A stretch of DNA of 47,203 nt from Geodermatophilus amargosae (lineage in GTDB: Bacteria; Actinomycetota; Actinomycetes; Mycobacteriales; Geodermatophilaceae), in the NCBI RefSeq assembly GCF_900116515.1, contig NZ_FPBA01000033.1:1-47203 (forward strand). Direction: 5' to 3'. The stretch's first letter is position 1. Every line of letters starts with the position of its first letter. Below are positions 14,973 through 22,257 of the stretch, one piece after another. The position numbers were made by a program, and so were the translations under genes. The notes under the pieces were generated by a model. That model did not search any database, was not told where the DNA came from, and saw nothing but the letters and a program-made list of their open reading frames with translations.

Positions 14973-16688
14973 CTAGGTGCGCGGCCGCTCCCGGCGGACG
15001 GTCACCTTCCGTCCCTTGATCGTGCTGGCCCGCAGCGCGGTGATGACCTCCTCGGCGGAACCGGCGGGCACCTCGACCAGGCTGAACCGCTCGGCGATCT
15101 CGATCGAGCCCACGTCGCGGCCGCGCAGCTCGGTCTCCCCTGCGATCGCGCCGACCAGGTCGCCGGGGCGCACGCCGGCGCTCCGGCCTGCGCCGATGAA
15201 CAGCCGCGCCGTGTCACCGCCACCCGGCCGCGGCCGGGACGGCCGGCCCCGGTCGCCGTTCCCCTCGCGCTGCGGGCGCTCGGGCCGCAGCGTGACCTCG
15301 GGGATCTCCTCGTCGTCGTCGGGGCCGTTGGTGGCCTCGTGCGCCAGCTTGACCGCCGCCAGCGCCACCTCCATGACGTCGAACTCGTCGGTGAGCGTCT
15401 CGACGACGGCGCGGAAGCGCTCGAGGTCGTCACCGAGCAGGCTCTCCCGCAGCGCGGCGCGGGTCAGCTCCAGCCGGCGGGCGCGCAGGTCGGCGACCGT
15501 GGGCACCCGCTCGACGTGGATGGGCGCGCCGGTGACGCGCTCGATGGTCTTGAGCATCCGGTGCGCCCGCGGCTCGACCAGGGTGATCGCCACGCCCTCG
15601 CGCCCGGCCCGCCCGACCCGGCCGATGCGGTGGACGTAGGTCTCCGCCGCCGCCGGGACGTCGTAGTTGACGACGTGGGTGAGCTGCTCGACGTCGAGCC
15701 CGCGGGCGGCGACGTCGGTGGCCACCAGCAGCTCCGCGGTGCCGCCGCGCAGCCGGCCCATGACCCGGTCGCGCTGCTCCTGGCTCATGCCGCCGTGCAG
15801 CGCCTCGGCCCGGTAGCCGCGGCCGTTGAGCGTCTCGGTGAGGTCGTCGACCTCGTCGCGGGTGCGGCAGAAGACGATGGCCGCCGTCGGGCTCTCGACG
15901 TCGAGCACGCGGCCCAGCGCCGCGGGCTTGGCCGCGCGGGCGACGACGAACGCCGTCTGCCGGACCCGCGGCGCCTGGCCCTCGGTGGGCACCTCGCGGG
16001 CGACCTGGATGCGCAGCGGGTCGCGCAGGTGGCGGCGGGCCATGCTGTCGAGCCGGCGCGGCATCGTGGCGCTGAACAGCACCGTCTGGCGCTCCCCGGG
16101 CACCTCGACGAGCAGCGCCTCGAGGTCCTCCGCGAAGCCCATGTCGAGCATCTCGTCGGCCTCGTCGAGCACCACGGTGGCGACGCCGCCCAGGCGCAGG
16201 CTGCCGCGCTGCAGCAGGTCCAGCGCACGGCCGGGGGTGGCGACGACGACGTCGACCCCGGCTTCCAGCGCCCGCAGCTGGCGCGGGATCGGCTGGCCGC
16301 CGTAGACCGGCACCACGCGGGCGCCGAGGTCGCGGCCGTAGCGGTGCAGCGCCTCCGACACCTGGATGGCCAGCTCGCGGGTGGGCACCAGGACCAGCGC
16401 GAGCGGGTCGCCGCCGGGGCGGTCGTCGGGCAGCCGCTGCAGCACCGGCAGCGCGTAGGCCGCCGTCTTGCCGGTACCGGTGGCGGCCTGGCCGAGCAGG
16501 TCGCGCCCGGCCACCATCGGCGGGACGGCCTCGCGCTGGATCGGGGTGGGCTCCTCGTAACCGAGCCGGGTGAGCGCGGCGAGCAGTTCGGGACGCAGCC
16601 CGAGGTCGGCGAAGGTCGCCGTCTCCTCGTCCCCACCGGCCGCCGTCCGCTCGTCCCGAGCGGCCGCCGTGCCCACGTCGCTGGTCAT
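14973..16688 (-). CDS. deaD: DEAD-box ATP-dependent RNA helicase with C-terminal RNA-binding domain
   Basis: Encodes 571 residues. All helicase motifs are visible: Q motif EEPTPIQREAVP, I ATGTGKT, Ia PTRELAIQ, II VLDEADEMLDMGF, III SATMPRR, V LLVATDVAARGLDV, VI YVHRIGRVGRAG. After about residue 440 comes an acidic/basic linker (GPDDDEEIPEV, REGNGDRGRPSRPRPGGG). From about 495 a DbpA-like RNA-binding fold follows: ARLFIGAGRSAGVRPGDLVGAIAGE and so on to KVTVRRERP. The arrangement is that of CsdA/DeaD helicases, which remodel rRNA and structured mRNA, often under cold stress. The ATG at 16688 was chosen because the frame above it belongs to the upstream GNAT gene. Confidence 0.93.
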   Translation of the reverse strand: MTSDVGTAAARDERTAAGGDEETATFADLGLRPELLAALTRLGYEEPTPIQREAVPPMVAGRDLLGQAATGTGKTAAYALPVLQRLPDDRPGGDPLALVLVPTRELAIQVSEALHRYGRDLGARVVPVYGGQPIPRQLRALEAGVDVVVATPGRALDLLQRGSLRLGGVATVVLDEADEMLDMGFAEDLEALLVEVPGERQTVLFSATMPRRLDSMARRHLRDPLRIQVAREVPTEGQAPRVRQTAFVVARAAKPAALGRVLDVESPTAAIVFCRTRDEVDDLTETLNGRGYRAEALHGGMSQEQRDRVMGRLRGGTAELLVATDVAARGLDVEQLTHVVNYDVPAAAETYVHRIGRVGRAGREGVAITLVEPRAHRMLKTIERVTGAPIHVERVPTVADLRARRLELTRAALRESLLGDDLERFRAVVETLTDEFDVMEVALAAVKLAHEATNGPDDDEEIPEVTLRPERPQREGNGDRGRPSRPRPGGGDTARLFIGAGRSAGVRPGDLVGAIAGETELRGRDVGSIEIAERFSLVEVPAGSAEEVITALRASTIKGRKVTVRRERPRT

Positions 16689-16749
16689 GTCCTGATGGTC
16701 CCCCGAGGCGTGGGACGGCGCGGACCCCGGGGTCGCACCGGGGTGGTCG

Positions 16750-17213
16750 TCAGGCACCCGGGACGTGACCGCGGAGGGCGGTGGGCTTCTCGGAGCAGAC
16801 GGTGCCCGGGTGGTCCCTGGAGTACCCGTAGCAGGGGATCTCCCGCCAGCCGGCGCTCCGGTGGAGCTGCAGCGCCTCCGGCTGCTCCGTGCCGGTCTCC
16901 AGGCGCAGCAGCCGGTGACCGCGCGAGTCGGCCGGCTCCTCGACGCGCTCCAGCAGGAGCCGTCCGATCCGGTGCCCACGCGCGCCGGGGTCGAGGTACA
17001 TCCGCTCCACCTCGCCGATGCCGTCCTCCAGCGACCCCAGGGCCACGCACCCGACCGGGTGACCGTCCAGGCGTGAGCAGGCACACGGCTCGCGGACAGA
17101 CACGGGCCCGCGTCGTCCACGCCGTAGCGGGCCGTCACCTCCCGCTCCTGGGCCGCCACTAGCCCCAGCAGGGCGGGGTCCTCGCTCGTCGTCACCTCGA
17201 CGACCGGCTCCAC
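16750..17213 (-). pseudogene. GNAT acetyltransferase, frameshifted
   Basis: The N-terminal part reads from a GTG at 17213 (VEPVVEVTTSEDPALLGLV to YGVDDAGP). The remaining fold is in another frame: REPCACSRLDGHPVGCVALG, then GEVERMYLDPGARGHRIGRLL (the acetyl-CoA loop, with R/Q-x-x-G-x-G/A replaced by RGHRIG), and LETGTEQPEALQLHRSAGW to the stop at 16750. The switch lies at about 17095-17110, and a few residues of the family appear missing there. Either the gene is inactivated, or a sequencing/assembly indel is present. GNAT proteins transfer acetyl groups to amines; the target is unknown. It lies 61 bases upstream of the helicase. Confidence 0.75.
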
Positions 17214-17260
17214 GCACCGATCGTGCCGCCCCGCGCGGCCGTCCGTGGCACCCTCCCCCG

Positions 17261-18688
17261 GTGACCTCGACAGCGCCCCCCGACGACGACCTCTGCCTGC
17301 GCCCGGCCACCGAGCTGGCCGCGCTCGTGCGCGCGAAGGAGGTCTCCGCGCGGGAGCTCCTCGAGGCGCACCTGGCCCGCATCGAGCGGATCGACCCGCA
17401 GGTCAACGCCATCGTCACCCTCGACCCCGAGGGTGCCCGGGCCGCGGCCGACGCCGCCGACGCCGCCCTGGCCGCCGGGGAGGAGGTCGGCCCGCTGCAC
17501 GGCCTCCCGGTGGCGCACAAGGACACCCACGCCACCGGCGGGATGCGGACGACGTGGGGCTCACCGCTGCACGCCGACACCGTCCCGGCGCGCGACGAGC
17601 TCGTCGTCGAGCGGCTGCGCCGCGCGGGGGCGGTGCGCGTGGGCAAGACCAACGTGCCGGAGTTCGCGGCCGGCTCGCACACCTTCAACCCGCTCTTCGG
17701 CGCCACCCACAACCCGTGGCGGCACGGGCTGTCGGCCGGCGGCTCCAGCGGCGGCGCGGCGGCCGCGCTGGCCGCGGGGCTGGTGCCGGTGGCCGAGGGC
17801 AGCGACATGGGCGGCTCGCTGCGCAACCCCGCGGCCTTCTGCGGCGTCGTCGGTCTGCGGCCCTCGCCCGGGCGGGTGCCGACCTGGCCGGCGGGCCTGG
17901 GCTGGGCGACGCTGTCGGTGCAGGGCCCCATGGGACGCACGGTCGGCGACGTCGCGCTGACCCTGTCGGCGATCGCCGGTCCCGACCCGCGGGTGCCCAT
18001 CGCGCTGTCCGAGGACGGCGCCGGGTTCGCCGCCCCACGCCCGGCCGACCTGCGCGGCCTGCGGGTGGCCTGGGCGCCCGACCTCGGCGGGCTGGTACCG
18101 GTCGAGCCGGCCGTTCCCGAGGTGCTGGCCGGGCTGCTGCCGCAGCTCGAGGCGCAGGGCGCCGTCGTCGAGGAGGCCTGCCCCGACCTCCGCGAGGCCG
18201 ACGAGGTCTTCGGCACGCTGCGGGCGTGGCTGTTCGAGGCCACCTTCGGCGACGTCGTCCGCCGCTCGCCGGAGCAGGTCAAGGAGGCCATCCGCCGCAA
18301 CGCCGCCCGCGGCGCGGCGCTCAGCGGTGCCGACGTCGCCCGCGCCGAGCTGGCCCACACCCGGCTGCACGAGCAGGTGGTCGGGTTCTTCGACCGCTAC
18401 GACGTGCTGCTGGCACCGACCACCCAGGTGCTGCCCTTCCCCGTCGAGCAGGAGTACCCGACGGAGGTGGCCGGGGTGCCGCAGGAGGACTACCTCGGCT
18501 GGATGCGCTCCTGCACGCTCATCTCGGCCACCGGGTGCCCCGCCCTGTCGCTCCCCGGCGGGTACACCGCCGACGGCCTCCCCGTGGGGCTGCAGGTGGT
18601 CGCCGCGCCACGGGCGGACCTTCGCCTGCTGGAGATGGCCGCCGCGGTCGAGCAGGTCACCGGACCGGCCCGCCGCCCGCCGCTCTGA
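17261..18688 (+). CDS. Amidase-signature family amidohydrolase
   Basis: Encodes 475 residues, typical length. The Ser-cisSer-Lys triad is visible: Lys in GLPVAHKDTHATGG (near residue 87), cis-Ser in SAGGSSGGAAAALAAG (near 164), and the nucleophile Ser in GSDMGGSLRNPAAFCG (near 187). The final block SATGCPALSLPGGYTADGLPVGLQVVA is also standard. Members hydrolyse amides, and GatA is a paralogue; the lack of gatB/gatC neighbours and the divergent sequence argue against GatA. The GTG start at 17261 opens directly on the family N-terminus. The substrate cannot be inferred. Confidence 0.9.
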   Translation: MTSTAPPDDDLCLRPATELAALVRAKEVSARELLEAHLARIERIDPQVNAIVTLDPEGARAAADAADAALAAGEEVGPLHGLPVAHKDTHATGGMRTTWGSPLHADTVPARDELVVERLRRAGAVRVGKTNVPEFAAGSHTFNPLFGATHNPWRHGLSAGGSSGGAAAALAAGLVPVAEGSDMGGSLRNPAAFCGVVGLRPSPGRVPTWPAGLGWATLSVQGPMGRTVGDVALTLSAIAGPDPRVPIALSEDGAGFAAPRPADLRGLRVAWAPDLGGLVPVEPAVPEVLAGLLPQLEAQGAVVEEACPDLREADEVFGTLRAWLFEATFGDVVRRSPEQVKEAIRRNAARGAALSGADVARAELAHTRLHEQVVGFFDRYDVLLAPTTQVLPFPVEQEYPTEVAGVPQEDYLGWMRSCTLISATGCPALSLPGGYTADGLPVGLQVVAAPRADLRLLEMAAAVEQVTGPARRPPL

Positions 18689-18692
18689 CGCC

Positions 18693-18732
18693 GTCTGCGG
18701 CTCTCTAACGCCGCAGCTAGAGAGCCGCAGAC
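18693..18732. terminator. Perfect 15-bp hairpin between amidase and ppk2; possible dispersed element
   Basis: GTCTGCGGCTCTCTA (18693-18707) and its exact inverse (18718-18732) flank a 10-base loop. It fills the 48-base gap between convergent stops and should terminate both. The arms are less GC-rich than other terminators here, and a degenerate relative is found at 27662-27701. Confidence 0.8.
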
Positions 18733-18736
18733 GAGG

Positions 18737-19765
18737 TCATCGAAACCGGGCCACCCGAGGCGATGGCGGGGCGACGGGGACGCCGGAGGACTCCTCCAGC
18801 ACGTCGGCGGCCGAGCCGACGATCAGCGGATCGGGGTCGCCGACGACGTCGCAGTCCTTGCCCTCGTAGTCCAGCCGGCACAGCACGTGCCGCATCGCCT
18901 CGAGGCGGGCGCGCTTCTTGTCGTTGCTCTTGATGACCGTCCACGGCGCGTGCTGGGTGTCGGTGTGGAGGAACATCGCCTCCTTGGCCTCGGTGTAGGC
19001 GTCCCACTTGTCGAGGCTGGCCAGGTCGGTGGGCGAGAGCTTCCACTGCCGCACGGGGTCGATCTGGCGGACGACGAAGCGGGTCCGCTGCTCACCGCGG
19101 GAGACCGAGAACCACAACTTGAACAGCCGGATGCCGCTGGCCACGAACATCCGCTCGAGCTCGGGGGCCTGCAGCAGGAACTGCTGGTACTGCTCCTCGG
19201 TGCAGTAGCCCATGACCCGCTCGACGCCGGCGCGGTTGTACCAGGAGCGGTCGAACAGCACGATCTCCCCGGCGGCGGGCAGGTGCTGCACGTAGCGCTG
19301 GAAGTACCACTGGGCCCGCTCGCGCTCCGAGGGCTTGTCCAGCGCGACCACGCTGGCGCCGCGTGGGTTGAGGTGCTCGGTGAAGCGCTTGATCGTGCCG
19401 CCCTTGCCCGCGGCGTCGCGCCCCTCGCAGACGATGACCAGCCGCTGGCCGGTCTCCTTCACCCAGCCCTGCAGCTTGAGCAGCTCGATCTGCAGCCGGC
19501 GCTTCTCGATCTCGTACTCCCGGCGCTCCATGCGCTCGGTGTAGGGATAGCCCTCGCGCCACGTCTCGACCAGCGCGCCGTCGGGGCCGAAGAGCTGGCG
19601 GTCGTCGTCCCAGTCCTCGTCGCTGTTCTCGTCGGGGAGGGCGTTGAGCCGCCAGCGGCTGAGGTCGAGGACCTCGGCCTCCTTCGGCGCCTCGGTGGTG
19701 GTGCGGGACGGTTCCCCGTCGAACGTCTCGGCGTCCTCGCTGTGGGCGAGCGTGTCGGGCTGCAC
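18737..19765 (-). CDS. ppk2: Polyphosphate kinase 2 (PPK2)
   Basis: Encodes 342 residues. Walker A is EGRDAAGKGGTIKRF (residues 114-128), the second motif is HLNPRGASVVALDKPSERE, Walker B is IVLFDRSWYNRAGVERVMG, and the lid arginines lie in QIDPVRQWKLSPTD. These define the PPK2 family, which transfers phosphate between polyphosphate and nucleotides. The single catalytic domain with an acidic N-terminal extension (about 60 residues) suits a class I-type enzyme, but class assignment needs alignment. GGAGGGG precedes the GTG at 19765. The adjacent phosphatase gene suggests a local phosphate theme, though not one operon. Confidence 0.92.
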   Translation of the reverse strand: MQPDTLAHSEDAETFDGEPSRTTTEAPKEAEVLDLSRWRLNALPDENSDEDWDDDRQLFGPDGALVETWREGYPYTERMERREYEIEKRRLQIELLKLQGWVKETGQRLVIVCEGRDAAGKGGTIKRFTEHLNPRGASVVALDKPSERERAQWYFQRYVQHLPAAGEIVLFDRSWYNRAGVERVMGYCTEEQYQQFLLQAPELERMFVASGIRLFKLWFSVSRGEQRTRFVVRQIDPVRQWKLSPTDLASLDKWDAYTEAKEAMFLHTDTQHAPWTVIKSNDKKRARLEAMRHVLCRLDYEGKDCDVVGDPDPLIVGSAADVLEESSGVPVAPPSPRVARFR

Positions 19766-19841
19766 GGGGTCCCCCTCCGGGCGGGTCACGGACGGGCTCG
19801 TCCGTACCCCCCTCGGCGGACGGACAGTCCCGGGACGGCTC

Positions 19842-20552
19842 TCAGACCGGCGCGCCGGACTCCAGCACGTGCGCGACCGCGTACTCGGCGAGTGCGGCCA
19901 GGGCCCGCGCGTCGTGTCCCGGCTGGAGCGCGGACAGCAGGTGGACCTCCAGGACCCCGCTCCCGGCCGGGCGGACGGCCACCGGGCAGACGGCGGCCTG
20001 GGCGTCGACGGCGGGGGCGAGGGCACGGGCGCGGAACCGGCCGGGGTCGTCCGCGCCGGCCGCGCCACCGGGGTGCGCGGTCACCGTGGCGCCGGCGCGC
20101 AGCAGCGCGGTGACCTGGGCGCGGACGGCGCCGCTGCCGTCGTCGACCAGCAGCCCGCCGCGGCGGGCCAGCGAGCGCAGCAGCGGACGGGCGGCCAGCG
20201 CGGCGTCGACCACCGGCGTGCCGGGCACGACGGTGGCCAGGGCCAGCACGTCGGCCCAGCCGGCGGCGTTGGCCACCACCAGCCGCGGGCCGCGCGGCCA
20301 GGCGACCGGCGGGTTCACGACCCGGACGCGCAGGCCCTGCGCCAGGAGCAGGTCGGCGGCGGTGCACACCCGCAGCCGCTGCTGGCGGCGGTCGCCGCCC
20401 CAGGTCGCGGTGGCGGCGCGGACGGCGGTCCGGGCGAGCACCGGCGTCATCGCGCTGCGGGCAGGTGCAGCGCTGCGGGCAGGAGCAGAGGTGTGCGGAG
20501 ACGAGGTGTGCGGAGACGAGGTGCGGACGGGGGTCGGCGTGCCGTGGTCCAT
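19842..20552 (-). CDS. PlsC-fold acyltransferase-like protein lacking catalytic residues
   Basis: Encodes 236 residues. From about residue 60 the layout matches PlsC lysophospholipid acyltransferases: RLVVANAAGWADVLAL, PVVDAALAARPLLRSLARRGG, AVRAQVTALLRAGATVTAHPGG, and AVDAQAAVCPVAVRP. However, the H-x4-D motif (usually NHVSWLD) reads NAAGWAD, so the catalytic His is Ala, and the FPEG motif reads HPGG. The protein is therefore probably inactive as an acyltransferase or has a changed role. The N-terminal 35 residues come from short tandem repeats. The ATG at 20552 is preferred because GGGAGG lies just before it. No membrane anchor is obvious. Confidence 0.65.
   Translation of the reverse strand: MDHGTPTPVRTSSPHTSSPHTSAPARSAAPARSAMTPVLARTAVRAATATWGGDRRQQRLRVCTAADLLLAQGLRVRVVNPPVAWPRGPRLVVANAAGWADVLALATVVPGTPVVDAALAARPLLRSLARRGGLLVDDGSGAVRAQVTALLRAGATVTAHPGGAAGADDPGRFRARALAPAVDAQAAVCPVAVRPAGSGVLEVHLLSALQPGHDARALAALAEYAVAHVLESGAPV
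20453..20520. repeat. Two adjacent pairs of short tandem repeats in the PlsC-like gene
   Basis: An 18-base unit occurs at 20453-20470 and 20471-20488 with one difference. A 15-base unit (GTGTGCGGAGACGAG) occurs exactly twice at 20491-20505 and 20506-20520, with a partial third copy after it. Both keep the reading frame and encode Ala/Pro/Ser- and Ser/Pro/His/Thr-rich segments at the protein N-terminus. Confidence 0.85.
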
Positions 20553-20658
20553 CGGTCCTCCCGGCGGCGGACGAGCTGTCCGCACGCCAGGGTCGGGTGC
20601 CCAGGTGTCCGCCGGATGACGGCGGCGCGGAGACCGGAGGTCGATCCGGGGAACCCGT

Positions 20659-20670
20659 CGGCACGTGCCG
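20659..20670. promoter_or_regulatory. Palindrome CGGCACGTGCCG upstream of the PlsC-like gene
   Basis: A perfect 12-base palindrome 107 bases upstream of the PlsC-like start. The same 12 bases recur upstream of the alkaline phosphatase gene. A shared operator is inferred; no regulator is identified. Confidence 0.4.
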
Positions 20671-20677
20671 GGACCCC

Positions 20678-20699
20678 GGGACCGGCGATCGCCGGCCCC
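20678..20699 (-). terminator. Hairpin after the alkaline phosphatase gene
   Basis: CCGGC and GCCGG flank a GATC loop (20682-20695), extended by GGG/CCC across one mismatch. It begins about 20 bases past the phosphatase stop on the minus strand. Confidence 0.55.
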
Positions 20700-20717
20700 C
20701 GGGCCCCGGGGGGTGCG

Positions 20718-22052
20718 TCAGTCGAACAGCACCGAGGACACCACGTCGTACAGGTGGGTGTTCGGGTAGTAGCCGGTCAGGTCCTCGCTGCCCGGCCCCT
20801 CCGCGGTGACGACGGTCGGGACGCCGGTGTGCGAGGTCGTCGTCCAGTCGAGGGCGAAGTCGTACGCGCCGCCGGTGCCGGCGACGACGAACGGGCCGTC
20901 CTCACCGGACTCGGTCTCGCCCGCGATCGACGGGTCGAGCGTGCCCCCGGGGCCGCTCTCGTCATCGGCGTCGACGTCCTCGATGGTCAGGCCGCCGCAC
21001 TCGTGGTCGCCGGTGACGATCAGCAGCGTGTCGGGGTGCTCGGCGACGTAGGCCCGGGCGACCTCGACGGCGTCGTCGAGGGAGCGCATGGACTCCAGCA
21101 TCCGGGTGCCGTTGTTGTTGTGGCTCATCTCGTCCACGGCCTCCTCCTCGACGAGGAGGAAGAAGCCGTCCTCGTCCTGGGAGAGGACCTCGAGGGCCCG
21201 GGTGGTCATGTCGGCGAGCGAGACGACCGGGTCGAACTCGTCGCCCTGCCCCTCGGGACGCTGCTGGAACATCTCCTCGTTGGCGAACAGCCCGAGCAGC
21301 AGGTCGGAGTCGGCGGCGGCGAACTCCTCCGCGGTGCTGACGTACTCGTAGCCGAGCCCCTCGGCCTGCGCGACGAGGTCGCCCTGCGTGCTTCGGGACA
21401 CCTCCGGGTCCTCCTCGTCGCCGGCCCGCGGTGGGTAGGTGCCCTCGTCGCCGGCGGGCAGCCACCAGTCCTCGCCGCCGCCGAGGATGACCTCCGGTCG
21501 GCTGACCTCCAGGTACTGGCGGGCGATGTCGTCCTGCGCGGCGCGGTCGGTGCTGTTGGCGAAGAACGCCGCGGGCGAGGCGTCGGTGACCTGTGCGGTG
21601 GTCACGATCCCGCCGGCCAGCCCCGCCTCCTCGGCCTGCTGTCCCAGGGTGGGCAGGGGGTTGCCGTCGACGTCGACGCTGATCGCGCCGTTGTAGGTCT
21701 TCACCCCGGTGGCCCAGGCCGACGCCGAGGCCGCGGAGTCGGTGACCGTGTCCTCGGGGTCGCGCGCGTCGGTGGTCTGCAGTCCGGCGATCGGCAGCCG
21801 GTCCATGGCCAGCTGGCCGTCGAAGCCCTCCTGGTCCAGGCGCCCGGCCTCGCGGTGGGTGGCGCCCATGCCGTCGCCGTTGACGAAGATGACGCTGCGC
21901 GGTTGCCCGTGGGCGTTGCCGTGCCCGTTCCCGTAGCCGCTGCCGTGCCCGGGCCCGGCGAATGCCCCGCTGAACGGGAGGAGCGCCAGCGAGCCGCCCG
22001 CCACCGCGACCACGGTGACCGTCCGCAGCCGTCGTGTCCTCGTCGTGGTCAT
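20718..22052 (-). CDS. Secreted PhoA-type alkaline phosphatase
   Basis: Encodes 444 residues. A signal peptide (RTRRLRTVTVVAVAGGSLALL, cleavage near SGAFA at residue 32) is followed by a Gly/His-rich linker, GPGHGSGYGNGHGNAHG. Catalytic blocks are visible: VNGDGMGATH (metal Asp60), EDTVTDSAASASAWATG with nucleophile Ser106, EEEAVDEMSHNNN (metal Glu/Asp/His), VTGDHECGG (Asp-His), and a final TSHTGVPT (His). The enzyme releases phosphate from monoesters outside the cell. The ATG at 22052 follows AGAGGA. A CGGCACGTGCCG palindrome lies about 30 bases upstream. No PHO-box was assigned. Confidence 0.92.
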   Translation of the reverse strand: MTTTRTRRLRTVTVVAVAGGSLALLPFSGAFAGPGHGSGYGNGHGNAHGQPRSVIFVNGDGMGATHREAGRLDQEGFDGQLAMDRLPIAGLQTTDARDPEDTVTDSAASASAWATGVKTYNGAISVDVDGNPLPTLGQQAEEAGLAGGIVTTAQVTDASPAAFFANSTDRAAQDDIARQYLEVSRPEVILGGGEDWWLPAGDEGTYPPRAGDEEDPEVSRSTQGDLVAQAEGLGYEYVSTAEEFAAADSDLLLGLFANEEMFQQRPEGQGDEFDPVVSLADMTTRALEVLSQDEDGFFLLVEEEAVDEMSHNNNGTRMLESMRSLDDAVEVARAYVAEHPDTLLIVTGDHECGGLTIEDVDADDESGPGGTLDPSIAGETESGEDGPFVVAGTGGAYDFALDWTTTSHTGVPTVVTAEGPGSEDLTGYYPNTHLYDVVSSVLFD

Positions 22053-22081
22053 GGCCGTCCTCTCGTCGCCCGGTCCCCGGC

Positions 22082-22095
22082 CCGGCACGTGCCGG
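22082..22095. promoter_or_regulatory. Palindrome containing CGGCACGTGCCG upstream of the alkaline phosphatase gene
   Basis: A perfect 14-base palindrome (CCGGCACGTGCCGG) 30 bases upstream of the phosphatase ATG on the minus strand. Its 12-base core is identical to 20659-20670. An imperfect inverted repeat, CGGTG...CACCG, at 22116-22135 lies further upstream. The rest of the 205-base gap to the glutamate dehydrogenase stop holds a short CCGGCC/GGCCGG stem (22157-22175) that could be its terminator. Confidence 0.4.
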
Positions 22096-22257
22096 CCGGG
22101 GATGCCCCCACCGTGCGGTGTGACGTGCGTCACCGTGGGCAGGCGCCGGGAGTGTCCCGGCCGTGTCGCGGCCGGTCCGGGCAGCCCGTGACGGACCGGT
22201 TCCGTACAGCGACCGTCCAGCCGTCTCCCAGCCGCCCGGACCCCCCGGGACGCGCTC

